Shown here piece by piece: positions 34,218 to 43,373 of a stretch of DNA of 64,000 nt. Both the position numbers and the translations under genes were made by a program. The notes beneath the pieces were generated by a model that did not search any database, was not told where the DNA came from, and saw only the letters and a program-made list of their open reading frames with translations. Every line of letters starts with the position of its first letter. Position 1 is the stretch's first letter. The DNA is taken from the NCBI RefSeq assembly GCF_018780075.1, contig NZ_JADMKB010000005.1, positions 1 through 64,000 on the forward strand. The letters run 5' to 3'. This DNA is from Hydrogenophaga sp. GTDB taxonomy: Bacteria > Pseudomonadota > Gammaproteobacteria > Burkholderiales > Burkholderiaceae_C.

Positions 34218-35441
34218 ATGACCGAACGCAGCACCCCCACACCGAACTCCTCCAGTTCCGGCACGGCCGCCAGTGGAAAAACGGCCGCCAAGACCGCCGC
34301 CCGAAAGGCCGCCGTTTCGCGCAAAACCGACGAAACCCCGCGTCGTGTGGCCCTGGGTGACACCAGTGGCAGCAGCCAGCCCAAGACCATCCGCAAAAAC
34401 ACCGTGGCGCAGGTGGTGGCCTCCAGACAGGCAGGCCAGCTCGCGGTCGTGAGGGACATCCTCTCTCGCCCTGAAAACAGCAAGAGCGACAAAGCCGCGT
34501 CACTTCGCGCCATCCTCGAAGGCGCGGCCCCTGACGATGCCAAGGCCATTCGCCAGCTGCTGCGCGGTGAGGCGAAAGCCTCTCAGCGAACCACCACAGC
34601 CCCTGAAGTGGACCCCAACGAACAGCTCAACAAGGACTGGCGCAGCGGCGCCTACCCCTACAGGAACCTGTTGTCGCGCAAGGTCTATGAGGCACAGAAG
34701 TACCTGCTGCAAGTGGAGCTGCTCAAGCTGCAGGCCTGGGCCAAGGAAACCGGGCAGCGGGTGGTGATCCTGTTCGAGGGCCGCGATGCCGCCGGCAAGG
34801 GCGGCACCATCAAACGCATGATGGAGCACCTGAACCCGCGCGGCGCCCGCGTGGTGGCACTGGAGAAACCCAGCGAGGTGGAGCGTGGGCAGTGGTACTT
34901 CCAGCGCTATGTGCAGCACCTGCCCACGGCCGGCGAGATCGTGCTGTTTGACCGCAGCTGGTACAACCGCGCCGGCGTGGAGAAGGTGATGGGCTTCTGC
35001 TCCGACGACGAGTACCAGGAGTTCATGCGCCAGGCACCGCAGTTCGAACGCCAGCTGGTGCGCAGCGGCGTGCACCTGATCAAGTTCTGGTTCTCGGTGA
35101 GCCGAGAAGAGCAGCGCCGCCGCTTCAAGGAGCGCAAGGCCCACCCGCTCAAGCAGTGGAAGCTCAGCCCCATCGACCTGGCTTCGCTGGACAAGTGGGC
35201 CGACTACACCCAGGCCAAGGAGGCCATGTTCTTCGAGACCGACACGGCCGACGCTCCATGGACCGTGATCAAAAGCGACTGCAAGAAGCGTGCGCGCCTC
35301 AACGCCATGCGTTACCTGCTGCAGAAGCTGCCGTACACCAACAAGGATCCGAAAAACATCGGTCCTCTCGATTCACTGATCGTGGGCCGGGCCCACGTGG
35401 TGTATGAGCGCGGGGAGCGACCCGGCGGCGCCATTCTCTGA
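34218..35441 (+). CDS. ppk2: Polyphosphate kinase 2 with long Lys/Ala-rich N-terminal extension
   Basis: A 407-residue protein. Residues 135-400 are the PPK2 domain: YRNLLSRKVYEAQKYLLQVEL, Walker A EGRDAAGKGGTIKRM, LEKPSEVERGQWYFQRY, and DRSWYNRAGVEKVMGF with the lid residues. It transfers phosphate between polyphosphate and nucleotides. The first ~130 residues are low complexity, rich in Ala, Lys, Ser and Thr, like a histone-H1-type tail, and are far longer than in standard PPK2. They may target the enzyme to DNA or polyphosphate granules. It is monocistronic, with a terminator just downstream. Confidence 0.93.
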   Translation: MTERSTPTPNSSSSGTAASGKTAAKTAARKAAVSRKTDETPRRVALGDTSGSSQPKTIRKNTVAQVVASRQAGQLAVVRDILSRPENSKSDKAASLRAILEGAAPDDAKAIRQLLRGEAKASQRTTTAPEVDPNEQLNKDWRSGAYPYRNLLSRKVYEAQKYLLQVELLKLQAWAKETGQRVVILFEGRDAAGKGGTIKRMMEHLNPRGARVVALEKPSEVERGQWYFQRYVQHLPTAGEIVLFDRSWYNRAGVEKVMGFCSDDEYQEFMRQAPQFERQLVRSGVHLIKFWFSVSREEQRRRFKERKAHPLKQWKLSPIDLASLDKWADYTQAKEAMFFETDTADAPWTVIKSDCKKRARLNAMRYLLQKLPYTNKDPKNIGPLDSLIVGRAHVVYERGERPGGAIL

Positions 35442-35460
35442 ACGATCAGAACACCCCAAA

Positions 35461-35490
35461 AGAGAAGCCGCCCTCGGGCGGCTTCTCTTT
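35461..35490. terminator. Bidirectional terminator between ppk2 and dsbB
   Basis: A 12-bp perfect stem (agagaagccgcc / ggcggcttctct) with loop ctcg is followed by a short T-run on the plus strand. It separates two convergent genes. Confidence 0.85.
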
Positions 35491-35505
35491 GTGAGCACCA
35501 TCGGT

Positions 35506-36027
35506 TCAGACGGACGGCCTGCGCAGCAACATCAGCAAGGCCAGCGCGGCAATGCCCGCGAAACAGAGAAACGACCAGTTGGCAATCGTCAGACCCAAGA
35601 AGGTCCAGTCCACCGCCGAACAGTCTCCACTGCCCTTGAAAATCATGGGGATGGCGCGCTTGAGCGGAAACGATTCGATCATTCCGTAGAAATCGCGTCC
35701 ACAGCTCATGATCTCCGGCGGGTTCCACTGCAGAAAGCTCTGGCGCGCCGCCACGAAGGCGCCACCGATCGCCAGCAGCCCCATGGCGCCAACGCCCACC
35801 TGGCGCCCGCGGCGACCAGGCAGCAAAGCACCCACACCCGCCACCAATGCCACCAGGATCAAGGCGTAGCGTTGCACGATGCACATCGGGCACGGCTCCA
35901 GCCCAACGACCTGCTGCAGATAAAGAATGCCGAACGCCAACAGGCCGACACAGGCCACCGCCACCAGCGCGAGCACTCGGCGAGGGTGTTGGTCCAACAG
36001 GCGAAAAACAGGGGCAAGGGTGCTCAA
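35506..36027 (-). CDS. dsbB: Disulfide bond formation protein B
   Basis: A 173-residue inner-membrane protein with four transmembrane segments. The first periplasmic loop has the redox pair CPMC (residues 46-49); the second has Cys103 (MSCGRDF) and Cys130 (SGDCSAVDW), the pair that reoxidises DsbA. Electrons pass to quinone. It converges on ppk2 across a shared terminator. Confidence 0.93.
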   Translation of the reverse strand: MSTLAPVFRLLDQHPRRVLALVAVACVGLLAFGILYLQQVVGLEPCPMCIVQRYALILVALVAGVGALLPGRRGRQVGVGAMGLLAIGGAFVAARQSFLQWNPPEIMSCGRDFYGMIESFPLKRAIPMIFKGSGDCSAVDWTFLGLTIANWSFLCFAGIAALALLMLLRRPSV

Positions 36028-36106
36028 ACGATCTCCTGAAAATGAAACGAGGCGCCCCGGTGGACCCGGCCAGCGCCTCAGAGTTCCGGCGGAAACAGGC
36101 GATCGA

Positions 36107-36880
36107 TCAGCTGTCGGCGAAAGCGCGCTCGATCACGAACTGGCCCGGCCGCGTGGTATTGCCTTCGGCAAAACCGCGCTTTTCGCACAGGGCCTTGAGA
36201 TCGCGCAGCATCTCGGGGCTGCCACAAATCATGACACGGTCTTCCGCCGGGTTCAGGTCGGGGATGCCCAGGTCTTTGGCGAGCTGGCCGTTCTCGATCA
36301 CGACCGGAATGCGGCCCTGGTGCACGAAGGGCTCACGGGTCACGGTCGGGTAGTACAACAATTGCTGCTGCACCAGCTCACCCAGGAATTCGTCCTGCTT
36401 GAGCGTGCTTTCCAGCATCTCGCGGTACGCCAGTTCCTTGACCTCGCGCACGCCGTGCACCAGCACGACCTGTTCGAACTTTTCGTAGGTTTCGGGGTCG
36501 CGGATCACGCTCAGGAAGGGAGCCAGTCCGGTGCCGGTGGCCAGCAGGTACAGGCGCTTGGCGGGCAGCAGGTAGTCGATCAGCAGGGTTCCGGTGGGCT
36601 TGCGGCCGACAATGACCTTGTCACCCACCTGAATGTGCTGCAGGCGGCTGGTCAGCGGACCGTCCTGCACCTTGATGCTCAGGAACTCCAGGTGGTCGGC
36701 GTAGTTGGGGCTGGCAATGCTGTACGCGCGCAGCAGCGGCTTGTCGTTGACCCGCAAGCCGATCATGGTGAAGTGCCCGTTCGAGAAGCGCAGGGCCTGG
36801 TCACGGGTGGTGGTGAAGCTGAACAGGCGGTCGGTCCAGTGATGCACGGTCAACACGCGTTCTTCGATGAAAGCACTCAT
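36107..36880 (-). CDS. fpr: Ferredoxin-NADP reductase (Fpr type)
   Basis: The start is ATG 36880 (MSAFIEERVLTVHHWT); the frame is open further upstream. The 257-residue flavoprotein has the FAD-binding LRAYSIASPNY, the NADP-binding LLATGTGLAPFLSVIRD and GPLTSRLQ blocks, and the C-terminal VMICGSPEML...RPGQFVIERAF typical of bacterial Fpr. It passes electrons between NADPH and ferredoxin or flavodoxin and often takes part in oxidative-stress defence. Confidence 0.92.
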   Translation of the reverse strand: MSAFIEERVLTVHHWTDRLFSFTTTRDQALRFSNGHFTMIGLRVNDKPLLRAYSIASPNYADHLEFLSIKVQDGPLTSRLQHIQVGDKVIVGRKPTGTLLIDYLLPAKRLYLLATGTGLAPFLSVIRDPETYEKFEQVVLVHGVREVKELAYREMLESTLKQDEFLGELVQQQLLYYPTVTREPFVHQGRIPVVIENGQLAKDLGIPDLNPAEDRVMICGSPEMLRDLKALCEKRGFAEGNTTRPGQFVIERAFADS

Positions 36881-37231
36881 GGTCTTGAAAAGGTCTGTGA
36901 ACCGCAGCCAGGCTGCGGCAGGTCGGCGAAAGGTCCGGCGCACCGGTGGCGGTATGGGCACCGCATCAGATCCCCAGATTGTAAAAGCCCGCGTCTGTCA
37001 AAGATTTGCGTTATGTCAGCCCGGACCATGCCGATCCGGGCCACACTGCACCCCGATGTCCCGCCCCGCTGGGTCCAGGGACACCCAATCGTTGATACAG
37101 TCGGGCCCATGCCAGCCAGGCTCCACCCGGCTGGCCGTTCTGGAAAACCCGCATGATGCCCGCGCTCGGTTAAAACCAGAACCAATATATTTTTATTTGA
37201 TTCATATCCAAAGAGATATTAAGGACACCCC
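36881..37231. other. Intergenic region between divergent fpr and yggX
   Basis: A 350-bp region holding the promoters of both genes. The yggX side is AT-rich (about 37,180-37,220) and ends in a Shine-Dalgarno (aagga). A GC-rich 7-bp inverted repeat (gccagcc / ggctggc) lies near 37,112-37,135. I see no gene. Confidence 0.45.
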
Positions 37232-37510
37232 ATGGCACGCACCATCCAATGCATCAAGCTCGGCAAAGAAGCCGAAGGTCTGGACTTTCCGCCCTACCCG
37301 GGCGAGCTGGGCAAGCGCATTTATGAAAACGTGAGCAAGGAAGCCTGGGCGGCCTGGCTCAAGCACCAGACCATGTTGCTGAACGAAAACCGCCTCAACC
37401 TGGCCGACGCCCGCGCGCGCCAATACCTGGCCCGCCAGATGGAGAAGCACTTCTTTGGCGAAGGCGCCGACGCCGCCGCCGGTTACGTGCCGCCGCCCAG
37501 CGCATCCTGA
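37232..37510 (+). CDS. yggX: Fe(II)-trafficking / oxidative damage protection protein YggX
   Basis: A 92-residue protein with the full family pattern: [25 protein letters not shown] with the conserved Cys7, then [25 protein letters not shown] and the FFGEG end. YggX protects Fe-S clusters and is controlled by SoxRS-type regulators in enterics. It is close to but divergent from fpr, another oxidative-stress gene. Confidence 0.93.
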   Translation: MARTIQCIKLGKEAEGLDFPPYPGELGKRIYENVSKEAWAAWLKHQTMLLNENRLNLADARARQYLARQMEKHFFGEGADAAAGYVPPPSAS

Positions 37511-37533
37511 TCGCGTCCCACGCGTCCGGTCTT

Positions 37534-38733
37534 GTGGGCCCGGATGCCCCAACCCCATTGCACGAGCCGTCCTCTACCCGCCATGCCTTGGTGATCGGCG
37601 CCGGTCTGGCCGGGTCTGCCGCCTGTGTGGCCCTGGCCCGTCGGGGATGGCGGCTGACCTTGCTCGACGCTGCGCCTGGCCCAGCCCAGGCGGCGTCTGC
37701 CTTGCCCGTGGGCATGCTCAGCCCGCATGTGACCCGGGTGCCCACGCCGTTGTCGCGCCTGTGCGCCTTGGGTGTGGCGGATGCCCGCCTTGAATTGCAG
37801 CGGCGGGTGCCACAAGGCCACGGTTGGCAAGCCTGTGAGGTGGACAACCTGGGCCATGACCCTGGCCGCTGGCCCGCTGCACTGGTGCGACCAGCCGCGC
37901 TGGTGAATGCCTGGCTGGACGAGGCGCGCGGCTTCGGTGCGCTGGACTGCCTTTGGAGCCAGCGCGTGGCGGGCCTCACGCGCTGGCCTGACGGCGCCTG
38001 GGTGGCGCTGGACGAAGCCGGCCGGCCACTGGCCCAAGCGCCGACCGTGGTGGTGGCGTCTGCCCATGGCACCCGGACCCTGCTCGAAAGCCATCACGGA
38101 TTGACCGCCACGGCCCTGCCGTTGCGCCCGGTCAAAGGACAGATGAGCCTGGCCGCGCTCGACGGCGACCCGCTGGCACCCCGCCCCATGCGCAACAACG
38201 GTGTTTTTGTACCCGCCTACGAAGACGCTGGCCTGTCGCCGGCGTGGCCGCCGCGCGTCTGGGCCATGGGTTCGACATACGAACGTGGAGCAGACAACAA
38301 CACTGTCGAGGCGGCTGCCCATGAACGCAACGCACAGAGTCTGGAAGAGATGCACGCACCCGCGGCTGGCGTGTTGCGGCAATCGGTCGCCGACGGCTCG
38401 TTGCGGGGCTGGGCCCAGGTTCGTTGCGCTTCACTGGACCGTTTGCCCCTGGTGGGTGCCGCGCCCGACCTGCAGGCGCTCGACGCGCTGATGAACGCCG
38501 CTGGCGCTCGCCGGGGGCGGGTGCCGCTGGCCGAGACACCGCACCTGCCCGGTCTGTACCTGCTGACCGCCCTGGGATCGCGTGGCCTGACGCTGGCACA
38601 TTGGTGTGCCCACCTGTTGGCCGCCCGCATGAGCGGCGAGGCATCGCCCCTGCCGCCCGCCGACCACGACCTGGAACAGGCGCTGGACCCGTCGCGGTTT
38701 GCCTGGAAAGCCGCCCGGCGACAGCGCGTCTGA
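37534..38733 (+). CDS. FAD-dependent oxidoreductase resembling the C-terminal domain of MnmC
   Basis: A 399-residue protein starting at GTG. ALVIGAGLAGSAACVALARRGW (residues 18-39) is the dinucleotide site, and GMLSPHVTR, LPLRPVKGQMS, RNNGVFVPAY, MGSTYERG and GSRGLTLAHW match the DadA-like MnmC2 domain that removes the carboxymethyl group of cmnm5U34 in tRNA. The MnmC1 methyltransferase half is missing and not adjacent. The role in tRNA wobble modification is therefore likely but not proven. It follows yggX by 23 bp. Confidence 0.75.
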   Translation: MGPDAPTPLHEPSSTRHALVIGAGLAGSAACVALARRGWRLTLLDAAPGPAQAASALPVGMLSPHVTRVPTPLSRLCALGVADARLELQRRVPQGHGWQACEVDNLGHDPGRWPAALVRPAALVNAWLDEARGFGALDCLWSQRVAGLTRWPDGAWVALDEAGRPLAQAPTVVVASAHGTRTLLESHHGLTATALPLRPVKGQMSLAALDGDPLAPRPMRNNGVFVPAYEDAGLSPAWPPRVWAMGSTYERGADNNTVEAAAHERNAQSLEEMHAPAAGVLRQSVADGSLRGWAQVRCASLDRLPLVGAAPDLQALDALMNAAGARRGRVPLAETPHLPGLYLLTALGSRGLTLAHWCAHLLAARMSGEASPLPPADHDLEQALDPSRFAWKAARRQRV

Positions 38734-38739
38734 GCGCGT

Positions 38740-39534
38740 TCAGCGCAGCAGGTCCAGCGACCGTTGCAGCTCGTCGGCCTGCAGCGGTCGGGCCAGCAGG
38801 GCGTTGATGCCGGTGCGCTCCGTGTCCCGTCTCATCCGTCGCCGGCTCCACCAGGGCGACAGCGGCCCCGCGTGTTCGCTGATGCCCATGTTGAGCGCTT
38901 GGGGGTTGTGCTGCGCGAACAGCCGGGCCAGCGACCAGGCGTCGATATGGTGCTCGTCCAGATTGAAGACACCACAACAGTAGCGCTGGCGCCCGATCAG
39001 CTCTGCCGCCAGTTCGGTGCTCTGGGCCACGTCGGCATCCAGCACGCCCACGCGCGCCAACCGGGCGCGAAAGAGAGGCTCTTCCTCGGGTTGAGATCCC
39101 ACCAGCAGCGCCCGCTTGTGGACCTCACCGGGTGCCATCTCCAGCGGGGCCGGCGAGGTGACGTCCAGATCCAGTTGACCGGAATCGACCTGCCTCGCCG
39201 CAGACACCGCGTCGAGATCGTCCAGCAGGCCCGCCCACTGGATCGGCCGGTCCACCACCCGCCACGCGTGAGCCGGTGCCCTGGTCCCCACCCAGATCAA
39301 TCGCTGCCCGGGAGGAAGTTCCTTGGCGTGGGCGAGCACCGCCTCGGCGCTGTCGCCATCCACCAGCGCAACATCGGCGCGCATGGTGTTGAGTTCGACG
39401 CCCGGGGCGGTGAGCGGGACCCAGGGCACATAAGACAGTTCGCGCTCTTCCGACAAGCGAAACACCGTGTTGAGCGCATGCCGTTCCACGTCGGAAAACC
39501 CCACGACATTGACGTAAATCCGCTGCTTGACCAT
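38740..39534 (-). CDS. Conserved hypothetical protein, possible degenerate receiver domains
   Basis: A 264-residue acidic protein. Two alpha/beta segments (about 1-110 and 140-260) look like paired receiver-like or pseudo-receiver folds: RADVALVDGDSAEAVLAH and LIWVGTRAPAH in the first, KRALLVGSQPEEEPLFRARLARVGVLD in the second. A full phospho-acceptor set (DD...D...K) is not visible. I do not recognise the family. It converges on the MnmC2-like gene, with stops 7 bp apart. Confidence 0.6.
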   Translation of the reverse strand: MVKQRIYVNVVGFSDVERHALNTVFRLSEERELSYVPWVPLTAPGVELNTMRADVALVDGDSAEAVLAHAKELPPGQRLIWVGTRAPAHAWRVVDRPIQWAGLLDDLDAVSAARQVDSGQLDLDVTSPAPLEMAPGEVHKRALLVGSQPEEEPLFRARLARVGVLDADVAQSTELAAELIGRQRYCCGVFNLDEHHIDAWSLARLFAQHNPQALNMGISEHAGPLSPWWSRRRMRRDTERTGINALLARPLQADELQRSLDLLR

Positions 39535-39622
39535 GGCTGCATGTTACTGCCACCCCACTGACCGCAGGCCGGTCGGGGCGATCCAGATGCGTCCCCCGAT
39601 GCTTCCTTTTATTGCCGAAAGG

Positions 39623-39682
39623 CATATATGAACAACCAAAATGTCGTTTGCAATATAAGCAGGCATCTTTACAGTCGCGCCC
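39623..39682 (+). promoter_or_regulatory. AT-rich upstream region of the tauE-cys cluster
   Basis: AT-rich DNA with an 8-bp palindrome (catatatg) precedes the first gene of the sulfate-assimilation cluster. CysB is encoded at 26.4 kb and is the expected activator, but no consensus site can be confirmed by eye. Confidence 0.3.
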
Positions 39683-40474
39683 ATGCCTGAATTCGCCATC
39701 ATCTTTGCCGGCTTTGCCGTGGGACTCATCGTCGGGCTCACCGGCGTGGGCGGCGGCTCGCTGATGACGCCGATACTGATCTTTTTCTTCGGCATCAAGC
39801 CCTACCTCGCGGTGGGCACCGACCTGCTGTTCGCCGCCTTCACCAAGGCCAGCGGCACGCTCAGCCTGGCGCGCCAGCGCCTGGTGCCGTGGCGTGTGGT
39901 GGGCCAGCTCTGCGCCGGCAGCATCCCGGCCGCGCTGGTCACGCTGGCGGTGCTGCACAAGGTCGGTCCGGCCAATCCCCAAGTGCAGTCGGTCATGACG
40001 CACACCTTGGGCATCGCCCTGCTACTGACCGCCGTGGCCATGCTCTACAAGGCCGCCCGCGGGAAACAGCTGCCACGCACCCTGCCAGAAGGCCGGCTGC
40101 AGGACGCGACCCGCGCACGCCACTGGAGCCTGCCGGTGCTGTTCGGCGCCGTGATCGGCACCCTGGTCACCCTCACCTCGGTCGGCGCCGGTGCGATCGG
40201 CGTCTCGGTGCTGCTGATCCTGTTCCCGCTGCTGCCGCTGCCGCGCATCGTGGCCGCCGACATCGCTTACGCTGTGCCGCTGACGCTGGTGGCCGGTCTG
40301 GGTCACGCCAGCCTTGGCTCGGTGGACTGGCCGCTGCTGGTCAATCTGCTGGCCGGCTCCATTCCGGGCATCTGGCTCGGCACCCGCCTGATGCGCCACA
40401 CGCCCGAACGCCTGGTGCGCTCTGCGCTCTCGGTGTTGCTGGCCTACGCTGGCATGAAATTGATTGCCCTCTGA
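39683..40474 (+). CDS. TauE/SafE family membrane permease, probable sulfite/sulfur-compound exporter
   Basis: A 263-residue protein with about eight membrane segments and the family repeats VGLIVGLTGVGGGSLMTPIL (N half) and VTLTSVGAGAIGVSVLLIL (C half). Located 33 bp upstream of cysI, it probably moves sulfite or a related anion across the inner membrane and prevents toxic build-up. The substrate is inferred from context. Confidence 0.85.
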   Translation: MPEFAIIFAGFAVGLIVGLTGVGGGSLMTPILIFFFGIKPYLAVGTDLLFAAFTKASGTLSLARQRLVPWRVVGQLCAGSIPAALVTLAVLHKVGPANPQVQSVMTHTLGIALLLTAVAMLYKAARGKQLPRTLPEGRLQDATRARHWSLPVLFGAVIGTLVTLTSVGAGAIGVSVLLILFPLLPLPRIVAADIAYAVPLTLVAGLGHASLGSVDWPLLVNLLAGSIPGIWLGTRLMRHTPERLVRSALSVLLAYAGMKLIAL

Positions 40475-40507
40475 TTCTTTCTGCCCCACGAAGACGACGT
40501 ACCAACG

Positions 40508-42289
40508 ATGTACCAATATTCCGACTTTGACCGCCAGTTCGTGCAATTGCGCGCCGACCAGTACCGCGACCAGCTCACCCGCTGGCAAGCCGGCACGCTG
40601 GGCGACGACGAGTTCAAGCCGCTGCGCCTGCAGAACGGCTGGTACGTGCAGCGCTTTGCGCCCATGCTGCGCGTGGCCGTGCCCTACGGTGAGATCAACA
40701 GCGCACAGCTCAAGGTGCTCGCAAAGATCGCGCGCGACTTCGACCACAAGGAAGACCACGACGTCTCCCAAGCCAATGCAGGCCTCTCCGAAGTGCCCAC
40801 GCTGCCCGACCGCTGCGGCCACTTCACCACGCGCCAGAACGTGCAGTACAACTGGATCCCGCTCTCGCGCTCGGCCGACGTGATGGATCTGCTGGCCAGC
40901 GTGGGCATGCACGGCATCCAGACCAGCGGCAACTGCATCCGCAACATCACCACCGACGCGCTGGCCGGCATCGCGGTGGACGAGGTGGCCGACCCGCGCC
41001 CCTTCGCCGAAATCATGCGCCAGTGGAGCACGCTGCACCCCGAGTTCGCCTTCCTGCCGCGCAAGTTCAAGATCGCCATCACCGGCGCCCGCGAAGACCG
41101 CGCCGCCACGCCGTGGCACGACGTCGGCCTGCGCCTCTTGCGCAACGTGGACGGCGACCTGGGCTTCCAGGTGCGCGTGGGTGGCGGCATGGGCCGCACG
41201 CCGATCATCGGCACGGTGATCCGCGAGTTCCTGCCCTGGAACCAGATCCTCAACTACCTCGAAGCCGTGGTGCGCGCCTACAACCGCTTCGGCCGCCGCG
41301 ACAACATGTACAAGGCCCGCATCAAGATCCTGGTGAAGGCCGAGGGCCAGGCTTTCACCGATCAGGTAGAAGCCGAGTACCGCGACATCATCGAGAAGGA
41401 CGGCGCGCCGCACACCATCAGCCAGGCCGAACTGGACCGCGTGAGCGCCTTCTTCGTGCCGCCGCAGCTCAAATGCGACCGCAAGAGCGCCGACGCCAAG
41501 ATCGCGCACATCCTCAAGGCCGCGGCCGAAGACGACGTGGAGTTCAGCCGCTGGCTCACGCAAAACGTGAAGCCGCACCAGAACGCGGATCTGCGCGCCG
41601 TCACGCTGTCGTTCAAGCGCCTGGGCTCAGCCCCCGGCGACGCGAGCGCCGAGCAGCTGGAGCGCGCCGCCGAGCTGGCCGACCGTTTCTCGGCCGGCGA
41701 GGCGCGCGTGACGCACGAACAGAACCTGCTGCTGCCCTGGGTCAGCTGCGACCAGTTGCCCGAGCTGTGGCGCGAAGCGCGCCGCCTCGGCCTGGCCAAG
41801 CCCAACATCGGCCTGCTGAGCGACATGATCGCCTGCCCCGGTGGCGATTTCTGCGACCTGGCCAACGCCCGCTCGCTGCCCATCGCTCAGGCCTTGCTGG
41901 CGCGTTACCAGGACCTGGACGAGCTTCACGACCTGGGCGAGATCGACCTGCACATCAGTGGCTGCATCAACAGCTGCGGCCACCACCACAGCGGGCACAT
42001 CGGCATCCTGGGCGTCGACAAGGACGGCCAGGAGTGGTACCAAGTGACGTTGGGCGGCTCGGATGGCACGCGACTGTCGGGTGAATCCACACCGGGCAAG
42101 GTCATCGGCCCGTCGTTCGCCGCCAATGAAATGACCGACGTGATCGAAGCCGTGATCAACACCTACCGCGAGCAGCGCGACGGCCGCGAGACCTTCATCG
42201 ACACCGTCAAGCGCATCGGCATCGACCCCTTCAAGACCGCCGCCAACGCCGTGCGCGTGGCCACGGCCCGAACCCCTGTCGCCGCCTGA
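40508..42289 (+). CDS. cysI: Siroheme-dependent sulfite reductase, hemoprotein subunit
   Basis: A 593-residue protein of the nitrite/sulfite reductase family with two ferredoxin-like repeats. The siroheme/4Fe-4S ligands lie in CPGGDFC (about 445-451) and CINSCGHHH (about 489-497). The GHFTTRQNVQ and TSGNCIRN blocks are also present. It reduces sulfite to sulfide. No CysJ flavoprotein is adjacent, so electrons may come from ferredoxin, in line with the fdxA/ferredoxin reductase genes nearby. Nitrite as substrate is less likely given the cysH, cysD and cysN neighbours. Confidence 0.9.
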   Translation: MYQYSDFDRQFVQLRADQYRDQLTRWQAGTLGDDEFKPLRLQNGWYVQRFAPMLRVAVPYGEINSAQLKVLAKIARDFDHKEDHDVSQANAGLSEVPTLPDRCGHFTTRQNVQYNWIPLSRSADVMDLLASVGMHGIQTSGNCIRNITTDALAGIAVDEVADPRPFAEIMRQWSTLHPEFAFLPRKFKIAITGAREDRAATPWHDVGLRLLRNVDGDLGFQVRVGGGMGRTPIIGTVIREFLPWNQILNYLEAVVRAYNRFGRRDNMYKARIKILVKAEGQAFTDQVEAEYRDIIEKDGAPHTISQAELDRVSAFFVPPQLKCDRKSADAKIAHILKAAAEDDVEFSRWLTQNVKPHQNADLRAVTLSFKRLGSAPGDASAEQLERAAELADRFSAGEARVTHEQNLLLPWVSCDQLPELWREARRLGLAKPNIGLLSDMIACPGGDFCDLANARSLPIAQALLARYQDLDELHDLGEIDLHISGCINSCGHHHSGHIGILGVDKDGQEWYQVTLGGSDGTRLSGESTPGKVIGPSFAANEMTDVIEAVINTYREQRDGRETFIDTVKRIGIDPFKTAANAVRVATARTPVAA

Positions 42290-42311
42290 GCGCCGATTCC
42301 GAGGTATTTGA

Positions 42312-42695
42312 ATGAAACCCACGCTCCAACTCTTCAAGGCCGAGTCTTTCGCCGCTGACGAAGCCGGCACCCTGACGCTGGCCAACGACACCGACCCACG
42401 CGACGCCGCGCTGGACGGCGTCGGCACCGTCGTGCTGCAGTTCCCCAAATTCACCGATGGCCGCGCGTTCAGTCAGGCCTTTTTGCTGCGGCGCCGCCTC
42501 GGCTTCACGGGCGAGATCCGTGCCACCGGCGACGTGCTGATCGACCAGCTGGCGCAGATGCAGCGCAGCGGCTTCTCGCAGGCCGTGTTGCGCGACGACC
42601 AGAGCCTGGACCACGGCCGCAAGCTGCTGGCCCACTACCCCGCTTTCTACCAGGGCGACGCGGTGGACGCACTCCCGCATTTCGCTGTCGCCTGA
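42312..42695 (+). CDS. DUF934 family protein of the sulfur assimilation cluster
   Basis: A 127-residue protein matching DUF934: VVLQFPKFTDGRAFSQAFLLRRRLGF, RATGDVLIDQLAQMQRSGF. The family almost always sits between cysI and cysH in betaproteobacteria and alphaproteobacteria. Its biochemical role is not established; an accessory function in sulfite reduction or siroheme loading is inferred from context. Confidence 0.88.
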   Translation: MKPTLQLFKAESFAADEAGTLTLANDTDPRDAALDGVGTVVLQFPKFTDGRAFSQAFLLRRRLGFTGEIRATGDVLIDQLAQMQRSGFSQAVLRDDQSLDHGRKLLAHYPAFYQGDAVDALPHFAVA

Positions 42696-42713
42696 GACCC
42701 ACGAAAAGACACC

Positions 42714-43352
42714 ATGAGCACCATCGATCTCGCACCCATCCAGCTCGCAGACATCAACGCCGAGCTCGGCCGCAACCCCCAGGGACTGGTGAACTGGGCC
42801 TTGAGCCTGGGACAGCCCGCCATCGTCACCACCAACTTCCGCCCGTTCGAAGCCGTGATCTTGCACCTGGTCGCTTCCGTGAAGCCGGACGTGCCCGTGG
42901 TCTGGATGGACAACGGATACAACACCGAGGCCACCTACCGCTTCGCCGACGAAGTCACCCGCCAGCTCAAACTGAACCTGCACATCTACCTGCCGCGCCG
43001 TTCGCGCGCGCACCGCGAAGCGGTCGATGGCGCCACGCCCGCGCTGGACGACCCACGCCATGCCGCCTTCACCGAAGAGGTGAAGCTCGAACCCTTTGCC
43101 CGAGCCTTGCGTGAGACGGCGCCCAAGGTCTGGTTCACCGCATTGCGCGCCACCGACACCGCCGTGCGCGCCAACATGGACCCGGTGAGCATCAACCCCG
43201 ACGGCCTGATCAAGGTCGCGCCGCTGCTGCACTGGTCGTCCAAAGAGCTCTACCAGTACTGTGAGGCCCACGGCCTGCCCAACAATTTCGACTATGTGGA
43301 CCCGACCAAGGGCGAAGACAACCGCGAGTGCGGCTTGCATCTGGCCCACTGA
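42714..43352 (+). CDS. cysH: Phosphoadenylyl-sulfate (or adenylyl-sulfate) reductase
   Basis: A 212-residue reductase with the phosphate-binding fold (TTNFRPFEAVILH), VWMDNGYNTEATYRF, and the C-terminal catalytic ECGLH (residues 206-210). The two Cys-Cys pairs that bind the 4Fe-4S cluster in APS reductases are absent, which points to the PAPS-reducing type. Strangely, no APS kinase (cysC) is in the cluster and CysN has no fused kinase. The nucleotide specificity therefore needs testing. Confidence 0.85.
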   Translation: MSTIDLAPIQLADINAELGRNPQGLVNWALSLGQPAIVTTNFRPFEAVILHLVASVKPDVPVVWMDNGYNTEATYRFADEVTRQLKLNLHIYLPRRSRAHREAVDGATPALDDPRHAAFTEEVKLEPFARALRETAPKVWFTALRATDTAVRANMDPVSINPDGLIKVAPLLHWSSKELYQYCEAHGLPNNFDYVDPTKGEDNRECGLHLAH

Positions 43353-43373
43353 ACCGACCGCTTGAACCCGATC

